From Streptococcus sp. oral taxon 056 str. F0418 (GTDB lineage Bacteria > Bacillota > Bacilli > Lactobacillales > Streptococcaceae): a stretch of DNA of 64,000 nucleotides. The notes below the pieces were generated by a model. The model was given only the letters and a program-made list of their open reading frames with translations, had not been told where the DNA came from and did no database searches. Within the stretch, counting starts at the first letter, position 1. The number at the start of each line of letters is the position of its first letter. The stretch lies in NCBI RefSeq assembly GCF_000220065.1, contig NZ_AFQU01000001.1, positions 868,001-932,000 of the forward strand, given 5' to 3'. The position numbers and the translations under genes are program-made. Below are positions 1 to 7,765 of this stretch, piece after piece.

Positions 1-737
1 TCCTTGAGTTGGGTGACTGTACCATCAAAAATCTCTTTCCCTTTGTCAATCATAAAGATCCGATCACATAATTGCTCAATATCACTCAAGTCATGAGTGG
101 TCAACAGAATCGTTGTATGCTCTTCCTGGTTAATCTGGGTGATAGCTTGACGAATATTATCCTTGACAGAGACATCCAAACCAATAGTTGGCTCATCCAA
201 AAATAGGACTTTGGGATTGTGGAGCAAAGAAGCCGCAATATCAGCTCGCATCCGTTGGCCAAGCGAAAGAGTTCGCACGGGGTCCTTGATGAATTCCTTC
301 AAATCCAAGACTTCATTCAAAAAATCCATCCGCTTATAAAAGAGTGAGTCTGGCACATCGTAAATCTCTTTTAAGACCGCATAGGTCTCTTGCAAAGCCA
401 AATCCCACCACAACTGGGTTCGTTGTCCAAAAACCACTCCAATATCCTTAACATAGTCTTGCCGATTATCCTGTGGAATCTTGCCATTAATCCGACAAAA
501 ACCAGATGTTGGCTTCAAAATCCCAGTCAGCATTTTAATGGTTGTTGACTTGCCCGCACCATTTGCTCCGATAAAGCCTAAAATCTGTCCTTTAGGAACC
601 TCAAAAGATAAATCCTTGACCGCTTCAAAGGTCTGCTTTTCAGGATGAATAAAGGAGCGCAAAGCTCCCTTCAAACCAGGTTCCTTTACTGTCTTCACAA
701 AATTTTTCTGAAGATGTTTTACTTCTATCATTGCCAT
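1..737 (-). CDS. ABC transporter ATP-binding protein (partial, runs off the left edge)
   Basis: 245 codons are visible from an ATG at 737. This is the nucleotide-binding subunit of an ABC-2 type transporter that would energise separate membrane subunits encoded beyond the window edge. Walker A (GANGAGKS) lies near residues 57-64, the signature is LSLGQ near 157-161, Walker B (VLFLDEP) near 177-183, and the H-loop histidine is at about 215. The roughly 35-residue N-terminal extension before the core, and the LSLGQRMR signature, resemble the COG4586 group of export ATPases. Substrate cannot be told. The 3' end is outside the window. Confidence 0.85.
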   Translation of the reverse strand, partial: MAMIEVKHLQKNFVKTVKEPGLKGALRSFIHPEKQTFEAVKDLSFEVPKGQILGFIGANGAGKSTTIKMLTGILKPTSGFCRINGKIPQDNRQDYVKDIGVVFGQRTQLWWDLALQETYAVLKEIYDVPDSLFYKRMDFLNEVLDLKEFIKDPVRTLSLGQRMRADIAASLLHNPKVLFLDEPTIGLDVSVKDNIRQAITQINQEEHTTILLTTHDLSDIEQLCDRIFMIDKGKEIFDGTVTQLK

Positions 738-978
738 ATCTATCTCCCTTATCGTAAGGAATAGAAAATCGTATTTTCAAACACAAGTATTCTAAATCTT
801 TACTTTCTACACCTTCTAAATTTTATTATTACAGAAGGCTTTATACCAACCTATTATAGTCCAACAAAAAATAGAATGCAAGCGTTTGCCTATAGATCAT
901 GAAATTAAAAATTTCTCTCTAAAAATAATACTTTTAATACAAACTTCTGGTTTAATAGTTTCCTTAAAACACCAAAAA
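738..978. other. Intergenic, no gene seen
   Basis: AT-rich stretch between the start of the ABC ATPase gene and the first copy of the 176-bp repeat. It must hold the ATPase gene promoter on the minus strand, but no clear -35/-10 pair stands out. Confidence 0.5.
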
Positions 979-1154
979 GAGAGTGGGACAGAAATCGGTA
1001 ATTCGTTAGAATTCGATTTCGTCGCCCCACCTCCGCACAGTTGAGTAGGGCTGTAAAAGCTGATGAAATCAGCGTAGTAGAGCCCACTCAACCACTGCGT
1101 CTTGCTCGACAATCCAAAGACAATTGAGAGGCTAGGACTTTTGTCCCAACCTCC
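979..1154. repeat. Three-hairpin intergenic repeat, copy 1 of 4
   Basis: About 176 bp, nearly identical to copies at 10547, 22816 and 54057 and in the same orientation. Hairpin 1 pairs GTGGGAC and GAAATCG with CGATTTC and a GTCCCAC-like arm; here that arm reads GCCCCAC, leaving one mismatch. Hairpin 2 pairs GTTGAGT/GGGCT with AGCCC/ACTCAAC around an inner CTGAT..ATCAG loop. Hairpin 3 (GAGGCTAGGAC, TTTT loop, then GTCCCAACCTC in this copy) looks like a terminator. The minus strand carries 60-71 codon ORFs in every copy; these look like by-products of the repeat rather than genes. Confidence 0.85.
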
Positions 1155-1599
1155 TGTTTTGTACTGTTTAGCTAGATTCAGCTTTACCTTCTGAACATAG
1201 TTTATTTATTCTCCATCCTTCCTATTTCAACGTGAAACGCTCTATTTAAGATTTCAACCAAACATGTTAAATAGTAGGAAAGTTCCATTGTTCCCCCTCA
1301 ATTCTATAAAAAGTGTGACTAATTAGAGATAAAATATTAAATTAAATTTACCACAAATCGTAAGGCTAGGTTTGATAAGTTTCTATTTTTGCCAATGCTC
1401 TTTTTATCTGTGTTTTTCAATTCTTCCATAAATTCTCTTTTCCGTTTTTGAATGTTTGACAACAAAAAAGGAAGTACCAGCTATTTGCTGTTACTTCCTC
1501 TCTATAATTTTAATTGTTTTACTTCGACAAACTGAGATTTAGATTTTAACTCTTACGGAAAATAAAACAGGCTATCCTCCTGAAGTGTATTCTATAACA
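1155..1599. other. Intergenic region with no recognisable gene
   Basis: About 445 bp of AT-rich DNA with stop codons in all frames. The only clear structure is the hairpin at 1470-1498. A 16-bp match to the 3' end of fba occurs near 1172 and may be chance. The region probably belongs to the degraded insertion that extends to 2917. Confidence 0.5.
1470..1498 (-). terminator. Rho-independent terminator
   Basis: The arms GGAAGTA(A/C)CAGC and GCTG(G/T)TACTTCC form a 12-bp stem with one mismatch. Read on the minus strand it is followed by CTTTTTTG. It lies about 100 bp past the methyltransferase reading frame, the only minus-strand gene nearby. Confidence 0.65.
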
Positions 1600-2363
1600 T
1601 TATAGTTTAATGCAAAGTGTAGCGATATAGTCATTTCCATAACGTGACAATCGATGTCTTTTGTCACACGATTCATAAAAATCTATCATAGCGAGACCAT
1701 TTTTAAGTTGTCCTCTAATCTGAGTTTCTAAGGTATGGCTAAATTCATACCCATATTCTGGATTTATGGTTATCTTGCCTTCCTCTTCAAGCTCTTTTGA
1801 ATTAAAAGGTAGTGAAAACTTTAAAAGTAATTCCTCATCGGGCTTGTCCCATACAATGTCGGCATCATACATGTATATCCAAGGGTTCATAAATCCGACC
1901 ATTAACAGTCCACCCTTTTTCAATACTCGAGAGGCTTCTTTATACATATTTTCTAAATCTTCTATATATACATTTGAAACCGGATTAAAAATAATATCAA
2001 AAGTTTCATTTTCAAATGGAAATGGTTTTGTCATATCGCCTTGAATTGTGTTGATTTTTAAGCCTTCTCTTTTAGCAACCAACTCATCCCTTTGTAATTG
2101 TGATTTAGAAAAATCCATTATGGTGACATCATAACCTTTTATAGCAAAAACTGGTCCCTGCTGACCACCACCACAAGCTAAACCTAATATCTTTTTTCAT
2201 TTGCTTTTTCAAACCATTCTTGTGGAACTTTTTTCCCGACAGTTAATGCAACAGAAATGGGATGTTTTCTAGCTTCTTCTAATTCCTCATGTGTCAATGG
2301 CTCAGTGTAGTCATTTTTTACATTATTCCATCTATCTTCATTTAATTTTATATAATTGTTCAT
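1600..2363 (-). pseudogene. Class I SAM-dependent methyltransferase, frameshifted
   Basis: The gene starts at an ATG at 2363 with a GAGGAG ribosome site. It reads 59 codons, then hits TAG at 2184-2186. Moving one frame at the T-run 2192-2197 (six A on the sense strand) joins this to the motif I sequence KKILGLACGGGQQGP and on to the 172-residue downstream frame ending at 1600. With one more A the protein would be about 254 residues, a normal length for a Methyltransf_11 family enzyme. The DFSKSQL acidic region and the later FNPVSNVY segment fit a SAM-binding Rossmann fold. Substrate is unknown. As written, the product loses the cofactor-binding part, because the downstream frame has no ribosome site at its first ATG. 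Confidence 0.75.
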
Positions 2364-2794
2364 CTTATAATCTCCTCGTAATTTATATTATTTCGATTTA
2401 AGTTGAATATGTTGCCGTTGCTTGATTTCATCCTATTATACCATATGTTCAATTACTATTATTTCAATATTTTCCCAATTAGTATTTTTAAAATTTATGT
2501 TTCGTATATTTAAAATATCGAACCAAAGATTGTTTTTCTTTCATCCCTTTAAAATAAAAATAATGATCCCGTCCATCTTTGGTATTCTCTTTATTGAGTT
2601 TGAAATAACTCTTCTGATTAATAGCCATTGTCCTAAGGATAGGATTTTTATATCTCTTTTTTGTCAGGATTATCAGTAGTAATTTCAATTCCTGAAAGTT
2701 CAAAATCCTCATAACCTCATCCATTCAAATACCCTAACTCAGATAAATTGTTCGTATTATATATCATAAATTTTACAAAATATTTCTTTCTTAA
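2364..2794. other. Non-genic stretch, possibly decayed coding DNA
   Basis: No intact gene. On the minus strand, 2488-2724 is open for 78 codons and neighbouring frames are protein-like in pieces, which suggests an old gene broken by several shifts. I could not assign a family. The methyltransferase promoter must lie near 2380-2450. Confidence 0.35.
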
Positions 2795-2917
2795 TTCTTG
2801 GCAATTCAAGATCGTGTTGGGCACACACGAGGAAGCCGTATTACAGATATCTATTTGCACGTTACACAAAAAACAAAAGATCTAATTATTCCTGTATTAG
2901 ATTCCTTAACTAAATAA
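2795..2917 (+). pseudogene. 3' end of a phage-type tyrosine integrase (remnant)
   Basis: Forty codons ending at TAA (2915-2917). The sequence contains AIQDRVGHTRGSRITDIYLH followed by VTQKTK. This matches the C-terminal signature of tyrosine recombinases, where the H-x-x-R..LGH region leads to the catalytic tyrosine, here in DIYLHVTQ. The rest of the enzyme is absent: an in-frame TAA at 2792-2794 precedes it and no integrase frame is found upstream. It marks the edge of a lost or decayed integrated element; the broken methyltransferase next to it may have been cargo. Confidence 0.7.
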
Positions 2918-2950
2918 GTGTGGCAAATTTGTGTCAAAACAAAGAAAAAA

Positions 2951-2973
2951 GGTTTATCCAAATTGGATAAACC
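2951..2973 (-). terminator. fba terminator
   Basis: Perfect 10-bp stem (GGTTTATCCA with its complement), short loop, followed by a T-run on the minus strand. It sits 28 bp after the fba stop codon. Confidence 0.9.
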
Positions 2974-3000
2974 CTGTTATATTAAGTTTTTACAAACTTC

Positions 3001-3882
3001 TTATGCTTTACCTTCTGAACCGAATACATCAATACGCTCTTCAACAGCTGCTGTAATAGCTTCGAAACCTGGTTTCAAGAATTTACGTGGGTCGAAGAGT
3101 TTCTTCTTGTCGTATTCTGCTTCGTTTGCATCGTATTCACGTACAAATTGACGTGTTGCGTTTGCAAATGCGATTTGGCACTCAGTATTTACGTTAACTT
3201 TTGCTACACCAAGTTTGATAGCTGCTTGGATTTGATCGTCAGGAATACCTGAACCACCGTGCAATACGATTGGGAAGCCTGGAAGAGCCTCTGTCAATTT
3301 CTTCAAGTGGTCAAGGTCAAGACCTTCCCAGTTTGCTGGGTATGGTCCGTGGATGTTACCGATACCAGCTGCTAAGAAGTCGATTCCAGTAGCAACCATT
3401 GCTTTAGCATCTTCGATTGGAGCCAATTCACCTTTACCGATGATTCCATCTTCTTCACCACCGATAGTACCAACTTCAGCTTCTACTGAGATACCTTTAG
3501 CGTGTGCTTTTTCAACAACTTCTTTAGCTAATTTAAGGTTTTCTTCTACTGGAAGGTGTGAACCGTCAAACATGATAGAAGTGTAACCTACTTCGATACA
3601 CTCAAGTGCATCTTCATAGTGACCATGGTCAAGGTGGATAGCTACTGGTACAGTGATACCCATTGACTCAACAAGGTTTTCGATAAGGGCTTTACATACT
3701 TTATAACCACCCATGTATTTTGCAGCACCCATTGAAGTTTGGATAAGCACTGGAGCTTTTTTAGCTTCTGCTGCACGCAAGATAGCTTGAGTCCATTCAA
3801 GGTTGTTTGTATTAAATCCACCAACTGCGTAACCATTGTCACGAGCAGCTTGGACAAATTTTTCTGCTGAAACGATTGCCAT
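3001..3882 (-). CDS. fba: Class II fructose-1,6-bisphosphate aldolase
   Basis: 293 residues, the usual length for the streptococcal enzyme. It cleaves fructose-1,6-bisphosphate to dihydroxyacetone phosphate and glyceraldehyde-3-phosphate in glycolysis, in the cytosol. The zinc site motif HLDHG is at residues 83-87 and the phosphate-binding LHGGSG is near 207-212. AGGAGG precedes the ATG. A sequence like a CcpA site (AGAAAGCGTTTTAC) lies about 100 bp upstream near 3979-3993 but has two mismatches to the consensus. It is monocistronic, with its own terminator. Identity is secure. Confidence 0.97.
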   Translation of the reverse strand: MAIVSAEKFVQAARDNGYAVGGFNTNNLEWTQAILRAAEAKKAPVLIQTSMGAAKYMGGYKVCKALIENLVESMGITVPVAIHLDHGHYEDALECIEVGYTSIMFDGSHLPVEENLKLAKEVVEKAHAKGISVEAEVGTIGGEEDGIIGKGELAPIEDAKAMVATGIDFLAAGIGNIHGPYPANWEGLDLDHLKKLTEALPGFPIVLHGGSGIPDDQIQAAIKLGVAKVNVNTECQIAFANATRQFVREYDANEAEYDKKKLFDPRKFLKPGFEAITAAVEERIDVFGSEGKA

Positions 3883-4052
3883 TTATATAGGCCTCCTAAT
3901 TATTTTTATGGGGATTTCCCCACTTACATTGTTTATTTTATCACTTTTTTAGAAAAAATACCAGTTTCACTATGAATGTAAAACGCTTTCTATAAAAGAT
4001 TCTATTAGTGATTTCCTTCAAGCTCTGATAAAATATGTATTTTTAACAAAAA

Positions 4053-4072
4053 AAGCTAGCCGAAGCCAGCTT
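4053..4072 (-). terminator. Terminator after tRNA-Leu
   Basis: AAGCTGGC / GCTAGCTT stem with a TTCG loop, followed by a run of T on the minus strand, starting 7 nt from the tRNA 3' end. Confidence 0.85.
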
Positions 4073-4078
4073 ATCTAA

Positions 4079-4164
4079 TGCGGAGAGAGGGACTTGAACC
4101 CTCACGACCTAAAGCGGTCACAGGATCCTTAGTCCTGCGCGTCTGCCAATTCCGCCATCCCCGC
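4079..4164 (-). tRNA. tRNA-Leu (anticodon AAG)
   Basis: 86 nt. The acceptor arms GCGGGGA and TCTCCGC pair with one G-U; the discriminator base is A at 4079. The anticodon stem CAGGA/TCCTG closes the loop CTAAGGA, giving anticodon AAG (reads CUU). The long variable arm (around GACCGCTTTAGGTC) is the class II feature of leucine tRNAs. The T-loop GTTCAAGTC is present. CCA is not encoded. It appears as a single tRNA unit between fba and the GyrI-like gene. Confidence 0.93.
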
Positions 4165-4314
4165 GATTGAGTACTTTACTAGTATAACAGGACAGCTAAG
4201 GCTTGTCAAGAAAATTTTTTAGTTTATTTCAAAAAGTCAACCCTCTACTCAATCAAAAAGACTGGGAAATCTAAGCGAAAATGAGGCTAAGACAGAAACA
4301 CCGAAAACTTAGTG

Positions 4315-4719
4315 CTACTTAGTTGCAATAAAAACAGCCACCGTTTGGTCTGGATCGTATTTTTCAAAGTCAATAGTATAGTCTCGATGAAGCTCATCTG
4401 TTTCTTCAGCCTGCCAAATCCTCTGCCAAGCATGAAAAATCGCTTGTGGGTCCTCCTTATCGGCTTCAAATACTTGATAGCTTTGCTCAGAAGTATCAAA
4501 ATCATAGACTTCCTCGTCTGTCAAGCGACAGATAGAGAGACTATAGTCTCCCTTATAATCACTAGCATAGTCATGATAGACAGCATAGACCGGCTCCCCT
4601 TGGGCAAAAGCTTCTTTCACAGCTCCCTCTTGTTCCTGCCAGAGCGCTTGGATTTTTTCTATACAATACTCATCTTGAAAATTATTGGTCCGAATACTTC
4701 CTAGAATTCTTAAAAACAT
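4315..4719 (-). CDS. GyrI-like / AraC-effector-binding domain protein
   Basis: 134 residues, cytoplasmic, acidic. The C-terminal half (EVYDFDTSEQSYQVFEAD, later DYTIDFEKYDPD and VAVFIATK) resembles stand-alone GyrI-like small-molecule binding domains, where a strand pattern ends in a conserved glutamate-rich segment. No DNA-binding domain is attached. It sits 23 bp after manA on the same strand, so it is probably co-transcribed with it. GAGAGG precedes the ATG. Function unknown; the family call is from pattern only. Confidence 0.6.
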   Translation of the reverse strand: MFLRILGSIRTNNFQDEYCIEKIQALWQEQEGAVKEAFAQGEPVYAVYHDYASDYKGDYSLSICRLTDEEVYDFDTSEQSYQVFEADKEDPQAIFHAWQRIWQAEETDELHRDYTIDFEKYDPDQTVAVFIATK

Positions 4720-4742
4720 GTGTGTCCCTCTCTTAGATTGAT

Positions 4743-5687
4743 TTATGGATGGCTAACAATCATTTCAAGCTCTTGGCCCTCTAACTTCCAGCTAGCCACA
4801 TCACTCGGTAAAATAAAATGATCTCCCTTGCGAATTGGATAGGCTTGACCATCGACTGTTAATTGACCTTGTCCATTTAATACGCTGTTAAGCGTATAAT
4901 CTGCTGTTCTAGTGAAATCAGCCTGACCCGTCAGTTCCCATTTGTAGACAGCAAAGAAATCATTGGCAACCAGTAAAGTGGAAGACAGATTATCCACTTG
5001 TAAATTGACTGGACGGCTATTAGCTGGTTCACCAATATTCAAAACATCGATAGATTTTTCTAAGTGCAATTCACGGAGATTTCCTGCATCATCCTTGCGA
5101 TCAAAATCGTACACACGGTAAGTTGTATCACTAGACTGTTGGGTCTCTAAAATCAAGATACCTGAGCCAATAGCATGCATGGTACCGCTCGGTACATAGA
5201 AGAAATCGCCTGCTTTTACCTTTACCTTTGTCAGAAGCTGATTCCAATTTTTAGCTTCAATTTGTTCACGAAGTTCTTCTTTGGTCTTAGCATGATGACC
5301 GTAGATGATCTCGGCATCATCATCTGCTGCGATAACATACCAGCACTCTGTCTTACCTAGTTCACCTTCATGCTTCAGCCCATAGGCATCATCTGGATGC
5401 ACTTGGACACTTAACCAATCATTGGCATCTAAAATCTTCGTTAATAGTGGAAAGACCGGTTCAGGACGATTACCAAAAAGCTCTCGATGTTCTGCATATA
5501 ATTTGTCCAATTTCTGTCCGGCATACCGACCATTCTTAATAGATGATACTCCATTGGGATGAGCTGAAATCGCCCAATATTCTCCAACTTTATCACTAGG
5601 AATTTCATAACCAAACTCATCTCTCAGTCTGGTTCCACCCCAAATTTTTTCTTGCATAACTGATTGTAGAAATAACGGCTCTGACAT
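4743..5687 (-). CDS. manA: Mannose-6-phosphate isomerase, class I
   Basis: 314 residues, the usual length. It interconverts mannose-6-P and fructose-6-P in the cytosol. Zinc ligands are visible: QVHPDD at 95-100, TECW at 113-116 and MHAIG at 170-174. GGGAGG precedes the ATG. It would let mannose freed by the mannosidases further along the window enter glycolysis once phosphorylated. Confidence 0.95.
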   Translation of the reverse strand: MSEPLFLQSVMQEKIWGGTRLRDEFGYEIPSDKVGEYWAISAHPNGVSSIKNGRYAGQKLDKLYAEHRELFGNRPEPVFPLLTKILDANDWLSVQVHPDDAYGLKHEGELGKTECWYVIAADDDAEIIYGHHAKTKEELREQIEAKNWNQLLTKVKVKAGDFFYVPSGTMHAIGSGILILETQQSSDTTYRVYDFDRKDDAGNLRELHLEKSIDVLNIGEPANSRPVNLQVDNLSSTLLVANDFFAVYKWELTGQADFTRTADYTLNSVLNGQGQLTVDGQAYPIRKGDHFILPSDVASWKLEGQELEMIVSHP

Positions 5688-5975
5688 TTTGACCTCCCAA
5701 AAAATATTCTTTTTTTATTATATCAAAAAAACTAATAGGTTTTAACATGCTTCCTTCATCTTTCTATACTAAAAACTACAAAAATTTAGTCATTATCTGA
5801 AGCTAAAGCTCGTTCAAAAATATAGGAAAATAAAATTAAAAGTGAAGCTTTCCTCATCTTGATGCTTAAATTTTAGAGAGAAATTTCATGACCAGCTTCA
5901 AAAACGAATAATTAATGACCTATACATTTCTTCAGAAGTTAGACTGCGTGTAAAAATAGTCCCTGATAATAAAGC
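5688..5975. other. Intergenic, no gene seen
   Basis: About 290 bp upstream of manA, AT-rich. It must hold the manA promoter. A 23-codon frame on the minus strand (5786-5857) has no ribosome site and is not called. Confidence 0.5.
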
Positions 5976-6003
5976 GAGATTGAAACACTTTTGTTCCAAT
6001 CTC
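5976..6003 (-). terminator. Terminator of the MarR-ABC exporter operon
   Basis: GAGATTGGAAC pairs with GTTTCAATCTC (one G-T) around a short loop, beginning 11 bp after the stop of the last exporter gene. The run of T on the minus side is weak. Confidence 0.65.
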
Positions 6004-6013
6004 ACCTGTTTTA

Positions 6014-7765
6014 TTACTCTTCTTCTACAAACTGACTATTATAAAGATCCGCATAGAAACCTTTTTGCTCCATCAGTTGATCGTGATTTCCTTGTTCGAT
6101 GATATTTCCATCGCGCATGACAAGAATCAAATCTGCATTGCGAATGGTAGATAGACGATGGGCAATTACAAAAGATGTTCGTCCTTCCATAAGTTTATCC
6201 ATCGCTTTTTGAATCAACTCTTCAGTCCGTGTATCAACTGAAGATGTTGCTTCATCTAGGATAAGCAACGGAGAATCTTTTAATAGAGCTCTTGCAATCG
6301 TTAAGAGTTGTTTTTGCCCAACAGACAGCGTAACCGTATCATCCAGAACCGTATCATAACCATTTGGAAGCGTCATGATGAAGTGATGAACACCAACTGC
6401 TTTTGCAGCATCGATAACCGCTTCATCACTGATATTCTCCTGGTTATAGATTAGATTATCTCTAATCGTTCCTTCAAAAAGCCAAGTGTCCTGTAATACC
6501 ATAGAAAAAGCATCGTGAACTTCTGAGCGTTTCATATCTTTGATATCCACACCGTCAATCATGATTTGCCCACGTTCAATATCATAGAACTTCATGAGTA
6601 GGTTAACAATCGTTGTCTTACCAGCACCAGTGGGGCCAACAATTGCAATTTTTTGTCCAGCCTTTGCTTCTGCTGAGAAATCGTGAATAATAGTCTTATC
6701 GGGATTGTAACCAAAGAAGACATCTTTAAACTGGACATGCCCCTTTACATCTGTTAATTGTTGAAGTTTGTGCGAATCATCTTCCATATCTTCTTCTGAT
6801 AAAAACTCAAAGACACGTCCCATAGCTGCACTAGCAGATTGGAGTGTTGTGATTCCCTGGGCAATTTGGGAAAGAGGTTGTGAAAAAATTCGTACGTAGA
6901 CCATGAAAGCCACAATCGTACCCATGCTGATGGAGTCATTAATAGCCATTGTAGCACCTACAATCACAACCATCACATAGCCAAAATTACCAACAAAGTT
7001 CATCAGTGGAAACATAATTCCTGAAATAAATTGTGACTTCCACATACTAGCATACAGATTTTGGTTGAGGACATTGAATGCCAAACGTGTCTTTTCTGCA
7101 CCATTGTAACTAGTGATAACATTGTGCCCGGAGTACATTTCTTCCACATATCCATTGATAGCTGCTAGATTACTTTGCTGTTCTTGAAAATATCTCTGTG
7201 ATTTCGCCATCAGAACTGCTGAGAAAATAAAGCCCAATAAGACTGAACCAATCGTCACAAACGAAAGCACAACATTCGTATAAAACATCATAAAGAGCAC
7301 AGCAATTAAAAGCAAGACTGAAGAAATCAGGGTGCCCAAGCTCTGTGTCAATGATTGTCCAACTGTGTCTACATCATTTGTCACCCGTGATAGAGTATCC
7401 CCTTGAGAATGGCTATCAAAGTAACTTAAGGGCAAGCGATTAATTTTTTCTGCAATCGCAGTTCTCAAGCGTTTCGAAAAGTGCTGAATCATATCCGAAA
7501 TAGCGTAACCCTGTGCATAATTGATAAGAGAACCCACAGCGTAAAGTAAAGCTAGGAACAAACCTATATTTGAGATAGTTCCCAAGTCCATCTCACCTAC
7601 CAGACCATCTGTAATTAAGTTTGTGATTTCACGTAACTTATAAGGACCAAACACTGTAATAATACTAGAGATGATCGCACCAATTACTGCAATGACAAAA
7701 GGAAACTGGAAGCCTTTAATATAGGGCTTCATTTGGGTAAATAAAGGCGTTTTTTTATTTTCCAT
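6014..7765 (-). CDS. ABC exporter half-transporter (membrane + ATPase), second subunit
   Basis: 583 residues: six-helix membrane domain (about 20-310), then an ATPase domain with GPTGAGKTT (Walker A), LSVGQ (signature, with V instead of G) and LLILDEATSSVD (Walker B with catalytic Glu). It pairs with the upstream gene, overlapping it by 11 bp. The altered signature here and the altered Walker B in its partner would together form one degenerate ATP site, as in heterodimeric multidrug exporters such as BmrCD or LmrCD. A drug or lipid-like substrate is likely because a MarR regulator controls the operon. Confidence 0.88.
   Translation of the reverse strand: MENKKTPLFTQMKPYIKGFQFPFVIAVIGAIISSIITVFGPYKLREITNLITDGLVGEMDLGTISNIGLFLALLYAVGSLINYAQGYAISDMIQHFSKRLRTAIAEKINRLPLSYFDSHSQGDTLSRVTNDVDTVGQSLTQSLGTLISSVLLLIAVLFMMFYTNVVLSFVTIGSVLLGFIFSAVLMAKSQRYFQEQQSNLAAINGYVEEMYSGHNVITSYNGAEKTRLAFNVLNQNLYASMWKSQFISGIMFPLMNFVGNFGYVMVVIVGATMAINDSISMGTIVAFMVYVRIFSQPLSQIAQGITTLQSASAAMGRVFEFLSEEDMEDDSHKLQQLTDVKGHVQFKDVFFGYNPDKTIIHDFSAEAKAGQKIAIVGPTGAGKTTIVNLLMKFYDIERGQIMIDGVDIKDMKRSEVHDAFSMVLQDTWLFEGTIRDNLIYNQENISDEAVIDAAKAVGVHHFIMTLPNGYDTVLDDTVTLSVGQKQLLTIARALLKDSPLLILDEATSSVDTRTEELIQKAMDKLMEGRTSFVIAHRLSTIRNADLILVMRDGNIIEQGNHDQLMEQKGFYADLYNSQFVEEE

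Noticed and set aside
897-1112. Minus-strand ORFs of 60-100 codons inside the repeat copies (also near 10537-10752, 22737-23039, 53953-54190)
   Set aside because: They follow the repeat exactly, have no consistent ribosome site, and their ends run into unrelated flanking DNA; the RNA fold explains the conservation better than a protein.
1172-1187. 16-bp match to the 3' end of fba (3004-3019)
   Set aside because: Too short to show a duplication; nothing else of fba is nearby.
2422-2679. 85-codon plus-strand ORF
   Set aside because: Low-complexity, Ile/Phe-rich translation of AT-rich DNA with no start signal.
3979-3993. CcpA site upstream of fba
   Set aside because: Two mismatches to the consensus; kept only as a remark.
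5786-5857. 23-codon hydrophobic peptide on the minus strand, pheromone-like at first sight
   Set aside because: No ribosome site and no regulator or exporter gene beside it.
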